This document shows, piece by piece, positions 36,399-46,200 of a stretch of DNA of 64,000 nt. The notes beneath the pieces were generated by a model. It searched no databases. It was not told where the DNA came from and worked only from the letters and a program-made list of their open reading frames with translations. The DNA comes from CAXXHQ01 sp963665265. Its GTDB lineage: Bacteria; Planctomycetota; Planctomycetia; Pirellulales; Thermoguttaceae. The stretch is taken from positions 2,108,001-2,172,000 of the forward strand of contig OY762224.2 in the NCBI GenBank assembly GCA_963665265.2. The letters are read 5' to 3'. The first letter of the stretch is position 1. Each line of letters begins with the position of its first letter. The position numbers and the translations under genes were made by a program.

Positions 36399-37418
36399 TT
36401 ATTGACCGTCCACGATGCCCGTCGCGTACCACACGCCGTTGTCGCCGAGTTTCATATCGAATCCGAAAATATGATGCGGCTCTCGGACCGCGTTCCAATG
36501 GCCGGACGATTGCCGCCACGAGTGAACGCATTCGACCGCCGCTTCGACGAGTCGTTGTCCCGGCCAGCTCTCCGCGCAGATTTCTTTCGTCGTCGTGCCG
36601 TGCAGTCGTTCGGCGATTCGTTGAAAGCGCGTCTCCCAAAACTGATGCCCTTGCGTGCGAACGTCGGCCTGGTATTGCGCGTGGTCGCGCGCCTCCTCGA
36701 ATAGATAGGGCTCCGGCGTGCCGGCCGTCCCTTCCGGTTGCTCCGGATGCGCACGCACTGCGAAAATCAAAGTTCGTTGCGTGAGCGTTCCCTCGGGCAA
36801 GTTCAATATGACCGCCATTTGGTCGGCGTCGTAAAATAAATGATCAGTCAGCGGGAACTGACTGACCGCCGAGCCGTTTAACGTCGGCGAGTCGTGGGCG
36901 TAATCGATGAGGGCGACGCCAGGACGATCGAGCATCTCGCGAAAGGCGTCGTTCGCGAGGAGAACTATATTTTTACCGCCCGAGCGAATCGTTTGCGTCG
37001 TCGAAACTCGCAGACGAACGAAATTCTTGAGCAATTCTCGGATGCGAGGTTCGGCGAGCGTTTCTCGTTCAAACCGATCGCAAGCCGCATCTTTCGCATC
37101 GAAAAAGTAGACGAAGAGCATCTTCCTTTCGCGAGCGGCCTTCTCGCATGCGTGGCCGTAGTCGCTCATCCACGATTGGTCGTCGCCGAGGTCGTCAATC
37201 TTTATCCGGTCGTTACGATCGTTCGAAACAGTAGAAATAATTGGAGGCAAGATTGGTCGAAACGTCGTGCGGATGACGGTCGTAGGCGGCATGATCGGCG
37301 TCGAATCGAACTTGAGAAAGGGAGCGACTTCGGAATAGGGCCGTAGCAATTCCTCGCCGAAGAGACTCAGGCCGATGATGCATGCGGAGAAGATTACGGA
37401 ACCGGCAGTCTTTATCAT
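36399..37418 (-). CDS. Exported thioredoxin-like / CAP-like fusion protein
   Basis: 339 residues. N-terminal hydrophobic signal or anchor (GSVIFSACIIGLSLFG). The region about 85-235 resembles a thioredoxin-like fold (MLFVYFFDAKDAACDRFE near 98, then LKNFVRLRVSTT), but the CxxC active site is absent; only AACD remains. Residues about 255-339 resemble a CAP/SCP domain: HQFWETRFQRI, WRQSSGHWNAV and NGVWYATGIV. The last region is strikingly like the element-borne CAP protein at 54,984-55,331. Function unknown; a structural or protease-like role outside the cytoplasm is possible. Convergent with the thioesterase gene. Confidence 0.65.
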   Translation of the reverse strand: MIKTAGSVIFSACIIGLSLFGEELLRPYSEVAPFLKFDSTPIMPPTTVIRTTFRPILPPIISTVSNDRNDRIKIDDLGDDQSWMSDYGHACEKAARERKMLFVYFFDAKDAACDRFERETLAEPRIRELLKNFVRLRVSTTQTIRSGGKNIVLLANDAFREMLDRPGVALIDYAHDSPTLNGSAVSQFPLTDHLFYDADQMAVILNLPEGTLTQRTLIFAVRAHPEQPEGTAGTPEPYLFEEARDHAQYQADVRTQGHQFWETRFQRIAERLHGTTTKEICAESWPGQRLVEAAVECVHSWRQSSGHWNAVREPHHIFGFDMKLGDNGVWYATGIVDGQ

Positions 37419-37804
37419 CTAATAATTCCTGGCAAGCGAATTGTACGGAGCAAGCAAAAAGTGCGGAGAGCGCTAGCAGTCGGCAGGCGGCGGAAACCCC
37501 GCTCATAAGAACATAAACCGAATCGGACGTAACGTGAATTAGGGGGATTCCGTAAAAATGGGCGAAAGGGAAAAAACAGTTTTCTCAAGAACAATTAGGC
37601 GATTCACGGAAAGAATGTGTTGTTCCCAAACGCGCAAACTGGTAAGCTAGGAGGCGTCTAGCGATTTCTTTGGGTTTTATGCTTAGGAAAACAGGGAGAA
37701 CGAGTTCCCCCTGCACGGACGCCAAGCGCACCCAAGAAATGGAGAGCCCGTCTATTTCCCTAATCAGACGGCGAAATACCCCCAGGATGCAAGGAGTTCC
37801 AAGG
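37419..37804. other. Divergent intergenic region
   Basis: Should contain promoters for the minus-strand fusion protein and the plus-strand secreted protein. A signal-peptide-like frame overlaps the start of the former in another frame (about 37,420-37,506), but it runs into a frame without domain support. Nothing else seen. Confidence 0.4.
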
Positions 37805-39670
37805 ATGCGTTGGAGGATGCAATTCAGTTTTCTTTTCTTGAGCTTAGCAGCTACGGTTGCGAGTGCGGTTTCCGCCTCCTATGCCGACGCTCCGGCGACG
37901 GGAACGACCGATTTCGTGAAACTTGCCTCGCAATGCGATGAGGCGAAAGCTCATTTTCGGCCCCTCACGGCCGACGATCTAAACCAAGTCCGCGACCGAT
38001 TGGTCGTCGCATTGGATCGACTTGACGCCCGGCTCAAGCTTGCCGGCGATAACGGCGACGCCTGGCGCAAGTATTTGCTCTGGGACGTTGTGCAAAAAGA
38101 AGTGCGGCGCACCGAAGGCAAGCCCGATCGCAAGGCGCTCTATTCCGCGTTTGAACGCTACAACGCCGGCCACGAAGGTTTAGCTTTATCGTGGTTTATT
38201 GACGTTCGAAACGCCCTCTATGAATTCTCCGGCATCGCCCGCGAAATCGAGTCGCCGGTAATTCAGCAGACGTACGCTCCGATTTTGGACAAGTTGGCGA
38301 ATCACATTAAGGGATTCGCCGTCAAAGCGAATCGCGAAGACGCCCTTGGCATTAGCGATTGCGTCATTCGCCTGAAACAAATTCATCAAGCTTCGGAATT
38401 AGTCGCCGCCATCGAAAAACAATTCGCTCAGCCGAATTTATTGGCCGAGGCGTCCGAAGCGACGATTGCCGCCGGTTTGGGCGAAACGATTGATGACACC
38501 GCTCCGATTGAAGATTGCATCATGGGAACTTCCATTTCCGGGACCGGCCACACCGTCGGAAAGACGGAGCCGAAGTTGACGCCCGACGATAGCCGAGGCG
38601 TCATCGATATGTTCCTCTTCGCTACGGCCTATAGCCAAACGGTCGGACTCAACGGGCCTGTGTGCATTTACAGCCAAGGCGAAACGAAGATCGGCGCCGT
38701 CAAGCGTCTTTGGATCGACGAAGAGGGCGTTCATTCGCACCCGGCCTCGTCGAACGCCGAGACGAACACGGAGATTCAAGACATCAAGTCGCATCGCGGC
38801 TCGAAATTAATCGAGCGTATCGCGTGGAAGAAGGCGGGCAAGTCGTTGCCCAAGGCCGAGGGCGTCGCCGCCCAACACGCCGAGGCGAAGATCAACGCTC
38901 GAATAGACGCGCAAGCTGACAAGACCGTTGAAGAGGCGAACGAGAAGTATCAAAACAAGATTCGCAAGCCGCTCGAAGAGCATAAGCTCTTCCCCGAGCA
39001 AATTAACGTCAGTTCCACCGAATCGGCGTTGAAGGCCGTCACTCGTTTATCAGGCGAGGCTTTGATCGCCGCTCCGACCGCTCCGCCGGTCGTGGCCGAG
39101 GGATCGGACATCTCCGTTCGCATTCACGAATCGATGATCAATAATTTCGCCCGCGGCGCGCTGGGCGGAATGACGATCGAGGAAGAAAAGTTCCAGGCGA
39201 AAGTCGTCGAGCTCTTCGGCAAGTTGCCCGACAAGATGCGTCCGAACGATAAAGAGGAGCCTTGGACCGTTTCGTTCGCCTCGCGTGAACCAATTACTGT
39301 CTCGTTTGCCGACAACACGTTTACGATCACGATTCGCGGAACGCAGTTCGTCACGGGCACGAAACCGTACCCGGGCATGAACATTTCGGCGACATACACG
39401 ATCGTCAACAAGGACGGCAAAGTGAAGGCCGTTCGCGCGGAGAAGTTGGACATCGCCCCGCCCGGAAAAACGACGTTGTCGTCGTCGGAATCGGGCCTCA
39501 AGACGATGCTTGAAAAGCGTTTCGACAAAGTCTTCGACAAGGAAATTTCCGGGGAAGGGTTTGTTCCGCAAGGCAAATTCGCCAAAGCCGGAAAATTCGT
39601 TCCCGTCCAATTCGAGGCGAAAGACGGCTGGCTTTTGCTAGCATGGAAACGCGAACCGGCTCCCAAATAG
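37805..39670 (+). CDS. Hypothetical exported protein, planctomycete type
   Basis: 622 residues from the ATG at 37805, preceded at good spacing by AAGGAG (37791-37796); longer readings upstream hide the signal peptide. The signal peptide is FSFLFLSLAATVASAV, then ASYADA. The first half is helical and charged (about 30-230). The second half has a helical segment and a beta-rich domain with SVRIHESMINNFARGALGG near 435, which resembles lipid- or ligand-binding barrel openings, and ends WLLLAWKREP. No family identified with confidence. A terminator follows at 39,746. Confidence 0.7.
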   Translation: MRWRMQFSFLFLSLAATVASAVSASYADAPATGTTDFVKLASQCDEAKAHFRPLTADDLNQVRDRLVVALDRLDARLKLAGDNGDAWRKYLLWDVVQKEVRRTEGKPDRKALYSAFERYNAGHEGLALSWFIDVRNALYEFSGIAREIESPVIQQTYAPILDKLANHIKGFAVKANREDALGISDCVIRLKQIHQASELVAAIEKQFAQPNLLAEASEATIAAGLGETIDDTAPIEDCIMGTSISGTGHTVGKTEPKLTPDDSRGVIDMFLFATAYSQTVGLNGPVCIYSQGETKIGAVKRLWIDEEGVHSHPASSNAETNTEIQDIKSHRGSKLIERIAWKKAGKSLPKAEGVAAQHAEAKINARIDAQADKTVEEANEKYQNKIRKPLEEHKLFPEQINVSSTESALKAVTRLSGEALIAAPTAPPVVAEGSDISVRIHESMINNFARGALGGMTIEEEKFQAKVVELFGKLPDKMRPNDKEEPWTVSFASREPITVSFADNTFTITIRGTQFVTGTKPYPGMNISATYTIVNKDGKVKAVRAEKLDIAPPGKTTLSSSESGLKTMLEKRFDKVFDKEISGEGFVPQGKFAKAGKFVPVQFEAKDGWLLLAWKREPAPK

Positions 39671-39745
39671 CCGGTCCTTAAAATTGGTTTTTCAGGCGAG
39701 GAAGCGCCTGTTGAATCCGATATAAGTTGTTATAATGTATGAAAC

Positions 39746-39783
39746 CGCGGAGGAGCCGATTAAGCTCCTTCGCGTTTTTTTAC
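39746..39783 (+). terminator. Rho-independent terminator
   Basis: CGCGGAGGAGC (39746-39756) pairs with GCTCCTTCGCG (39764-39774), followed by seven T. Ends the 37.8-39.7 kb transcript ahead of greA. Confidence 0.85.
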
Positions 39784-39932
39784 GTATTTTTCGCGGCCGA
39801 AATATTTGACGCGGATTGAGCGTTGAGCCCATTTTGCGGCGACTTTACAACCGTCTCGGTCTTGGCGAAAATAGAGCAGCGGTTATTTTTACGCGTTTAA
39901 CCCGAACCCTTACGACTTGCAAAGTGTGAGCC

Positions 39933-40415
39933 ATGATGGAACGAATCCCCATGACCCGAACCGGCTATGACAAGCTCAAAGCCGAACTGGATCGTTTGCA
40001 CCAAGTGGAATTGCCGAAAATCTTAGAACGCCTTGCGGTCGCCCGCGGCGAGGGGGATTTGCGCGAAAACGCGGAATACCACGGGGCGCAAGAAAGCCGC
40101 ATGCTGATGGAAGCGAAGATCAACGAGTTGCGGGCTCGCATTTCCCGTGCCGAATTGATCGACACGTCCCAGATTCCGACCGACTCCGTAGGCTTCGGCG
40201 CCACGATCAAAATCAAAGACCTTGACTTCGGCGACATCGAGGAATTCACACTCGTCGGAGCCGGCGAAGAGGATTACGACGATGGAAAAATTAACGTCGG
40301 CAGTCCGTTCGCGCAAGGCTTCGTCGGCAAGAAAGTCGGCGACAAAGCCGAGATCACCGTTCCGAAGGGAACGATGAGCTACGAGATTCTCGAAATCCGC
40401 TTCGACAATAATTGA
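39933..40415 (+). CDS. greA: Transcription elongation factor GreA
   Basis: 160 residues, normal GreA length. The N-terminal coiled coil carries the tip acidic motif RGEGDLRENAEYHGAQE near 36-52, which places acidic residues into the RNA polymerase secondary channel. The C-terminal FKBP-like domain has VGFGATIKIKD near 85 and GSPFAQGFVGKKVGD near 122. It rescues backtracked polymerase by stimulating transcript cleavage. Flanked on both sides by strong terminators, so it is monocistronic. Two ATG codons lie in tandem at the start. Confidence 0.95.
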   Translation: MMERIPMTRTGYDKLKAELDRLHQVELPKILERLAVARGEGDLRENAEYHGAQESRMLMEAKINELRARISRAELIDTSQIPTDSVGFGATIKIKDLDFGDIEEFTLVGAGEEDYDDGKINVGSPFAQGFVGKKVGDKAEITVPKGTMSYEILEIRFDNN

Positions 40416-40446
40416 GACGACGGTCGTCGCTCTCTTCAAGAAATAG

Positions 40447-40490
40447 AACCGCGTCGTCACTCGAAACGATTGAGCGCCGACGCGGTTTTT
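40447..40490 (+). terminator. Rho-independent terminator after greA
   Basis: AACCGCGTCG (40447-40456) pairs with CGACGCGGTT (40478-40487), then TTT. It may also serve the convergent gene at 40.5 kb. Confidence 0.8.
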
Positions 40491-40518
40491 CATTTATCGA
40501 CTTTTTTCTGTCTACGAT

Positions 40519-41622
40519 CTATTGGGCGTCGTCCTGCGGGGCTTCCGGGGCCGTCGCATCCTCGCTTTTCACTCGCGTCATCTTCCATTTTTGCGTTTGT
40601 TTGTCGCCGAAGTGAACGAGCAACGGGCACGACTCTTTCGTTAAGTTTTCCAATCCGGTCTCGAAAACCGTCTTGGGATTCGAGGTTAAATGCCACGCGA
40701 CTTTCTGCGTCTTTTTGTCGAGGCGTCCGCTAATTTTCTGCGTCGCGTCAGAAAGCATGTCGTAATACGTTCCGGCGATCGCGCCCTCCTTGCTAATCGA
40801 CAATTGCATCATCACATGGCTATGGTCGCTTCCGCCGGTCGATACGGCGAATACGCCGAGCGGCATCCACTGCGTATCGTCGTTCGGCGCGGTGCCGTTC
40901 GTCGCCAATTCGGCCGCCTGTTGAGACGATTGTTGTTGCTCGACGACCGTATTGCTCGTCGAGTTTGATTCATAAACGACCGTCGGACCGTAGTTGCCGT
41001 ATGCGTAAGGAATAGGCGCCGCTTCCAATCCGACCCATGCCGCCACGCTAACCCACGGAACCACTGGCCAAGGATGCCAAGGATAGGGCGGACGCGGACC
41101 AGGATACGGGTGCGGCGGCGTCGGCGGGGTAGGGGGAGTCGGAGGATGCGGCGGATTCGGAGGCGTGGGCGGCGTCGGAGGATGCGGCTTGGAGCCGGTC
41201 CCCGATTTCGAAGGCGGCGTTCCCGGATACTTATAATTCGTCGCGCTAGCGTGGTTTCCTTTCCACGCGTCCGGATGCTTGTCGTACCAAGCGGGCGAAA
41301 ACGGCGTCGGACCCGACTTGGTTTGGTTTTCCACGTTCTTTCGAACCGTTTCGGAGCGCTCTTGCGAGTTGCGATATTCCGTCTCGCGTTCCGCCTTCAT
41401 TCGTTCGGAATTTCTTTCCTCCGACCGGGCGCGTTCTTCGCTTCTCTCTTCATTGGCGCGCTCCGCCGATTCTCGATACGAGCCTTCTCGATCACGGGCT
41501 TCTGCTCCGCCTCCTCGATATCCTCCGCGCGCGGCGACGTTTCGAGCGAAACATCGTTCCGCCGACATGCCGAAAAGAAGGGACAGCGCGACCGCAATTG
41601 TTATTTTTATCGAAATTCTCAT
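40519..41622 (-). CDS. Exported low-complexity protein (Glu/Arg-rich and Pro-rich regions)
   Basis: 367 residues. Signal peptide at about 1-26 (KITIAVALSLLFGMSA). A Glu/Arg/Ser-rich helical stretch (about 40-105) follows, then a PPTPP-type proline block (about 145-180), then a Gln/Ser-rich linker. A small C-terminal domain of about 100 residues (GVFAVSTGGSDHSHVMMQL through WHLTSNPKTVFETGLENL) resembles repeated beta units of planctomycete secreted proteins. Only this last domain looks folded. Function unknown. Convergent with greA. Confidence 0.65.
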   Translation of the reverse strand: MRISIKITIAVALSLLFGMSAERCFARNVAARGGYRGGGAEARDREGSYRESAERANEERSEERARSEERNSERMKAERETEYRNSQERSETVRKNVENQTKSGPTPFSPAWYDKHPDAWKGNHASATNYKYPGTPPSKSGTGSKPHPPTPPTPPNPPHPPTPPTPPTPPHPYPGPRPPYPWHPWPVVPWVSVAAWVGLEAAPIPYAYGNYGPTVVYESNSTSNTVVEQQQSSQQAAELATNGTAPNDDTQWMPLGVFAVSTGGSDHSHVMMQLSISKEGAIAGTYYDMLSDATQKISGRLDKKTQKVAWHLTSNPKTVFETGLENLTKESCPLLVHFGDKQTQKWKMTRVKSEDATAPEAPQDDAQ

Positions 41623-41769
41623 TCCACGAAATTCCTTTAACGAACGGCGCCCCGGTCAGAATATTCGGAAGCGAACGAAGCTTCCGAATCCCGTTTGTTA
41701 AATCTAGCATACGCCAGCGCTAGTTATTTCGTGGGGTAGTGCCTTTCTTGACTCCCTAATGCCTTGCCT

Positions 41770-42495
41770 TTACTTTCCGAACATTAGCCCCATTAAGTCG
41801 CGGGTGCCGAACGTGCCGTCGATGCCGAGGATTTCCCCTGCCGCGTAGCCCGCCGTCATTCCCTGCTGAACGGCCACGCCTCGAAGCTGATCGAGGAACC
41901 TCGACTTCGCCGGCGGAAACTGCGTCTCGTAGCAAGCGATCGCCTGCAGCTTCGTCTCCAGCGTGTCGCTAATATCGACCACGACCACGCTCGATTCGAC
42001 TGTCGGAACCAGTCGACGAAAAGCTAAGAAGCATTGCAATTGTTTCGAGACGGTATGCACGGGCAAGCCGTCGAAATAGTCGTCCCATTTCGTCAACCGC
42101 GAATAGAAAACGGCCGCATCGATGATCAACGACGCCTGATAATGGTCGGGCGAGGCCATTGGCGACTTTCCGCTCAAACCGATCACCATTCGCGGACGAT
42201 AACGGCGGAACTCTTTGGCCAACGCCACTCGCGCCTCGAACGAATCGAATAATCGGCGGTTGGGAAGTTCGAGCGTGACGCGCTTCGTCATACCGAGCGC
42301 CTCGGCAGCTTTTTGCGCCTCTTTAAGACGGACCTCCGGGCCCGGCGAATTGGGCGTCGGCTCGCCGTCGGTCAAATCGACGATGCCGACCTTATAGCCT
42401 TGCTTGGCCAATTTGGCCAGCGTCCCGCCGCAGGCGATTTCCATGTCGTCGGGATGCGCCCCGACCGCGATCACGTCCAGTTGAAGATTTTCCAT
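41770..42495 (-). CDS. PIG-L family deacetylase, BshB1-like
   Basis: 241 residues from the ATG at 42493-42495. A longer reading to 42534 would use TTG. The zinc motif is VGAHPDDMEIACGG near residue 9, with the family's second His in SPDHYQASLIID near 120. LTDGEPTPNSPGPEVR near 42 is characteristic of the bacillithiol deacetylase BshB1. BshB1 removes the acetyl group from GlcNAc-malate. No bshA or bshC lies in the window, so the pathway and substrate are uncertain; another N-acetyl sugar is possible. Confidence 0.8.
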   Translation of the reverse strand: MENLQLDVIAVGAHPDDMEIACGGTLAKLAKQGYKVGIVDLTDGEPTPNSPGPEVRLKEAQKAAEALGMTKRVTLELPNRRLFDSFEARVALAKEFRRYRPRMVIGLSGKSPMASPDHYQASLIIDAAVFYSRLTKWDDYFDGLPVHTVSKQLQCFLAFRRLVPTVESSVVVVDISDTLETKLQAIACYETQFPPAKSRFLDQLRGVAVQQGMTAGYAAGEILGIDGTFGTRDLMGLMFGK

Positions 42496-42830
42496 GTTTT
42501 TTCGTGTAACGACAAATTGAATGCGCCGCGGCAAGCGCCGACTTGAATTCGATTGGGTTTACGCGAGGCGCCGTTGGCTTTGCTGATCTCGGCGGGATTC
42601 CTTGGGGAAAACATCGGGAGTTCGTTTAGCCCGAGATTATCATCAAGGTATCGTTATCGGCTCCTTACCATTATACCGACCTGTCGAGCCGACCGTTATC
42701 CGCCGCATACATGTTTTGCTTGATTCGCGCAACTTCGCGTCGTTTGGCGTTCCTTTTTGAGAGGTTTCGCCGGCTATTTTCGATTTCCTTCGTGAGCTTC
42801 GCGGACGAAATCCGTCGCTCCCCAACTAAC
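42496..42830. other. Intergenic region
   Basis: Separates two minus-strand genes. It should hold the promoter of the PIG-L gene. No RNA or clear hairpin recognised. Confidence 0.4.
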
Positions 42831-45740
42831 CTATTGTTTTCCGATTACGATCGTGACGTCTTTAATCTCTTGGCCGGGCTTCGTGGCGACGCCTGATTCT
42901 AAAATATCTTTGTCGTCGAGGAGAATCTTCGCGACCTTTTCGCCTTCTTTGTTGGGGAGGAAAGTAAAACGCGTACGTCCTGGCGTCAAACCTTGAATGA
43001 CGAACGTGTCGCTCGTCGGAAAGATCATCTCGCCTGTATAATAATTGCCCTCCCCTCCCCTGAAATGCCCTGCGGGATACGCCAAGGAATCTTGAGGCCG
43101 GTATTTGTTGCGGAAATTCGTCAGAGAAAAGCCATTAGCGACGTTTTCCGGTCCTTTGTTCCTCGGTTCACCGGCGGTTATCGCGAAACCGGTACTATCG
43201 CCAATTTGCCAAGGCTTACCGTTTTCGTCCGTAATCTTGCCGGAAACTAATACGCCTTGAGCCAACGTAATATCGCGTCGGGTTTTCTCGCCGTCTTTGT
43301 CCAGATTGATCGGCGTGCGCATTCTCACGAATCCGCGATGCACCGCATCGACGTGCAAGAGAAATTCCCCCTCGGCCAAACCTTGGATTCGATAGCGGCC
43401 GGCCTTGTCCGTGTAGGCCGTCACGAAGTCAAAAAGCATGTCTTGCCGATGGACGACGACGAACGCTTCCGGCACGGGCATGCCGGCCTCGTCCGACACC
43501 GTTCCCTCAATGACGAAGCCGCCTTCCCTTCGCAACGTGAGGTCGATGCCGTCCGCTGCCATCGTTTTTTGGTCGAAAGTAACTTGCTTCGCTTCGTTGC
43601 GGGAGAAAGTCCCGGGATAGTAGATCGGCGGATAGGCGTCGCCTTCTTTCGCTGCCCGCCAGTTGATCGCCATAACGTAAACCGGCTTTCCGTCGAGGCC
43701 GTCGATTGAATAAGTCCCGTCTTTCTCGTTGACGTTTCCATGTCGAGAGTGATAGACGTTTTTTTCGTTTTTGACCCAGGCTAATACGGTCAAGTGATTC
43801 AAATTTTTGGGGACCTTGCCGCCTTCGTCGCTGATTTTTCCTGAGATGCGACACGCCTGCTTGGCTTTGAGTACGATTCCCGTGCGATGTTCGCCGGCCC
43901 GCAATGAAAATAGAGGAAACCTACCGGTCTTGTCGTCAGGATTATAGGAGACGTCTTGATATCCGGGGGAGAGCGACAGTTGCAATGAAAACGGTCCTTG
44001 AGGAATGTCTTTGAACTCGAAATCTCCATCTTTGTCGGTGTAAACGAATTTCGACCCGTGCGTGACGTTGTAGTGCAAATACATGCGTCCTCGCTCGATT
44101 GGCTCGCCGTTCGATTCCAACACGACTTTACCGCTAATCGAGCAGTTGCCCTGCGGCCGAACGCCCGACACGACTTCCTTTTCAGGCGCTTGTTCTTTTT
44201 TTTCTTCCGGAAGCGGATATATCTCGCGTCGTTGCCCTATAATTTGCCGGTCCTTATAGGCGACCAGAACCTCGTCATCATCATTGCCGTAAATTCCGTC
44301 CTTGCCGTAACTGCTCAAGATGAACCTGCTTGGGTGCAATTCATAGCGATAGTCTTCGCCGGTCGGACTATAGACGTCTTTCGGCAAATGCTTATACAGG
44401 TCCGACAACGTTTTCGGATATTGCGCCTTGGACTGTTGGTATTCCAAGATCGCGCGGGATATCTCCTGCAAATCCAAATGCATCCGCCTATCTTTTCCCT
44501 CGACGTTCTTCGTTTCGTTTGGCTTGGACGTTTCGCCTTTTTTGTCGCTGTTCTTGGAGTTTCCGGCGAGAGCGGCGGCGTCATCGGTCTGTGCGACTGG
44601 CGCCGACGGCACTTTCGCTTGACCGCGCACGGGCATGCAAACAAGCGAAATCGACAAAATCAAAAGCGCCGCGAAAGTCCCTCGCGAAAGTCGATAGGAA
44701 AGCTGCTTTTCGCCGATCATTTCAAATCTCCTTAAAAGGGTTCGTTTGGTTCCCAGCCCCGCGGCTATTGCGTAAGAATGCAAAGACGCCGATTGGATGA
44801 AGTCCAGCGTCATAAGCAAAGCGTCAGCGTAACCACGACGGTCCGTCGGTCCGCGATCAATGGCCATTGCATCGCAACAAAGCTCCTGCGCCGCATGAAG
44901 CTCATGCTCCGCCCACCACGCCACGGGATTCCACCATAATGCCGTTTTGACGAGGAATGCGAAAATATTCGTCCAATGGTCTCGTCTGGCGAAATGTGCA
45001 AGTTCGTGGGCGACTATCCCGCGAAGTTGCTGCGGACTTAGCTCGTCCAGCAGTTCCCGAGGCATCACGACGAGCGGGCTTCCCCATCCAAGAAGCAAGG
45101 GAGTCATTCTCGCATCGACCACTCGACTTCGCACAATCCCCCCGATATTCAGACTCGCCGCCGCCTTGTAGCAGGCCTCAGCCAGCAACGCGTTTTCCGT
45201 TCCTAGGCGTCTCAAACAACGGTACAACTTCAGGCTGCGCCCTCCGTGAACGGCCAAGAATACGCACGACCCGAACAGCGAGATTGCGATAAGCGCCCCC
45301 AGTAGAATTTCCTTCTTGCTATACGAGCCTGGGAAAACGGCATGACTCACGTCTCGTTCTGTCGAGGTCAATATCGCATTGGGAGAAGGAGCCGTTTTGC
45401 TCCGCGAACCTTCAGAAACGGCATGGTCCACGCCTCGGTCCGTCGACGTCAACGTCGCGTGGAACGAAGGATTCTTCACCGGGAATTTTCCGAAATCGGA
45501 GGTCTTTTCCTCTGTTACGTCGGTCAGCGCTTTATTCTCGGTCGTAATTTTTTCTCCCGCAAGCGCAGGCAGAATCGGCAGATTGATCAGCGGCGGCGTA
45601 ATTAGCTTGACAATCAGAAATAGCCAGAGCCAGCACCGCAACGCCGGCCGCCTTGCAAGCCAGGGGATGCGGCAGAATGAAACGAGAGCGGTCGCCAAAG
45701 CGGCGGTTAGCAAAAGATTCCAAAGCAGAGTGCTCAACAT
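42831..45740 (-). CDS. M56 (BlaR1/MecR1-type) membrane metallopeptidase with carboxypeptidase-regulatory-like repeats
   Basis: 969 residues. Four TM helices flank a cytoplasmic gluzincin domain with HELAH near residue 240 (GIVAHELAHFARRDHW) and downstream WWNPVAWWAEHELHAAQELCCDA near 265-290, the M56 signature. After the fourth TM (about 350) comes a Lys-rich linker, then a pseudopilin-like piece (LQEISRAILEYQQSK and GIYGNDDD). Four to five carboxypeptidase-regulatory (CNA-B-like) beta repeats follow from about 520 to the end. In BlaR1 an outer sensor binds beta-lactam and the protease then destroys BlaI. Here the sensor is replaced by beta repeats, so the signal is probably different. The repressor gene lies 69 bases upstream. 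Confidence 0.88.
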   Translation of the reverse strand: MLSTLLWNLLLTAALATALVSFCRIPWLARRPALRCWLWLFLIVKLITPPLINLPILPALAGEKITTENKALTDVTEEKTSDFGKFPVKNPSFHATLTSTDRGVDHAVSEGSRSKTAPSPNAILTSTERDVSHAVFPGSYSKKEILLGALIAISLFGSCVFLAVHGGRSLKLYRCLRRLGTENALLAEACYKAAASLNIGGIVRSRVVDARMTPLLLGWGSPLVVMPRELLDELSPQQLRGIVAHELAHFARRDHWTNIFAFLVKTALWWNPVAWWAEHELHAAQELCCDAMAIDRGPTDRRGYADALLMTLDFIQSASLHSYAIAAGLGTKRTLLRRFEMIGEKQLSYRLSRGTFAALLILSISLVCMPVRGQAKVPSAPVAQTDDAAALAGNSKNSDKKGETSKPNETKNVEGKDRRMHLDLQEISRAILEYQQSKAQYPKTLSDLYKHLPKDVYSPTGEDYRYELHPSRFILSSYGKDGIYGNDDDEVLVAYKDRQIIGQRREIYPLPEEKKEQAPEKEVVSGVRPQGNCSISGKVVLESNGEPIERGRMYLHYNVTHGSKFVYTDKDGDFEFKDIPQGPFSLQLSLSPGYQDVSYNPDDKTGRFPLFSLRAGEHRTGIVLKAKQACRISGKISDEGGKVPKNLNHLTVLAWVKNEKNVYHSRHGNVNEKDGTYSIDGLDGKPVYVMAINWRAAKEGDAYPPIYYPGTFSRNEAKQVTFDQKTMAADGIDLTLRREGGFVIEGTVSDEAGMPVPEAFVVVHRQDMLFDFVTAYTDKAGRYRIQGLAEGEFLLHVDAVHRGFVRMRTPINLDKDGEKTRRDITLAQGVLVSGKITDENGKPWQIGDSTGFAITAGEPRNKGPENVANGFSLTNFRNKYRPQDSLAYPAGHFRGGEGNYYTGEMIFPTSDTFVIQGLTPGRTRFTFLPNKEGEKVAKILLDDKDILESGVATKPGQEIKDVTIVIGKQ

Positions 45741-45809
45741 AAGTTACCCCAATTTCTTCGAGTGATTGCGTCCGGGGCCGCCAATGAAACATCACTGGCC
45801 GTGTCGGAA

Positions 45810-46190
45810 TCAAAAATCGATTTTCTCGATGATTTTGCGAATCGCTTCGCGGTCCTTCGTGCTAAGTTCAACTTTGTCCACAAGCGTGTTTAACAAGGGA
45901 GCCAATGATCCGCCGAAGTTCGAGTCAGCGAGAAGTTGAAGTTGCCTCGCGACGAAGTCGTCCCGATCGACGACGGCCGAAAAGAAGTGTACGCCTCCTT
46001 TCTGACGGCAATCGACGAACCCTTTGTCGGCCAGACGCTCCAAGAGACTCTTCACGCTAGCGTGCAGCGAATGAGTATGCACCCGATAGACGGCCTCGAC
46101 GATCCCTCGCACCGTAGTCGGCCCTCCCTCCCAAAGCGCGTTCAGAATCGCAAATTCCGTTTCCGTGACTTCTTTTTTTTGCGGAGGCAT
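45810..46190 (-). CDS. BlaI/MecI/CopY-family transcriptional repressor
   Basis: 126 residues. Winged helix at about 5-75: TETEFAILNALWEGGPTTVRGI, then HASVKSLLERLADKGFVDCR. A C-terminal dimerisation and cleavage region follows. AAAGGA precedes the ATG. First gene of the operon with the M56 protease. By analogy it represses its own operon until the M56 protein cuts it. Two tandem inverted repeats sit directly upstream (46,201-46,246) and are likely its operators. Confidence 0.92.
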   Translation of the reverse strand: MPPQKKEVTETEFAILNALWEGGPTTVRGIVEAVYRVHTHSLHASVKSLLERLADKGFVDCRQKGGVHFFSAVVDRDDFVARQLQLLADSNFGGSLAPLLNTLVDKVELSTKDREAIRKIIEKIDF

Positions 46191-46200
46191 GATTCCTTTC

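Noticed and set aside
37420..37506. Signal-peptide-like frame overlapping the start of the 36.4 kb fusion gene
   Set aside because: It continues in a frame without domains, while the in-frame gene has its own signal sequence.
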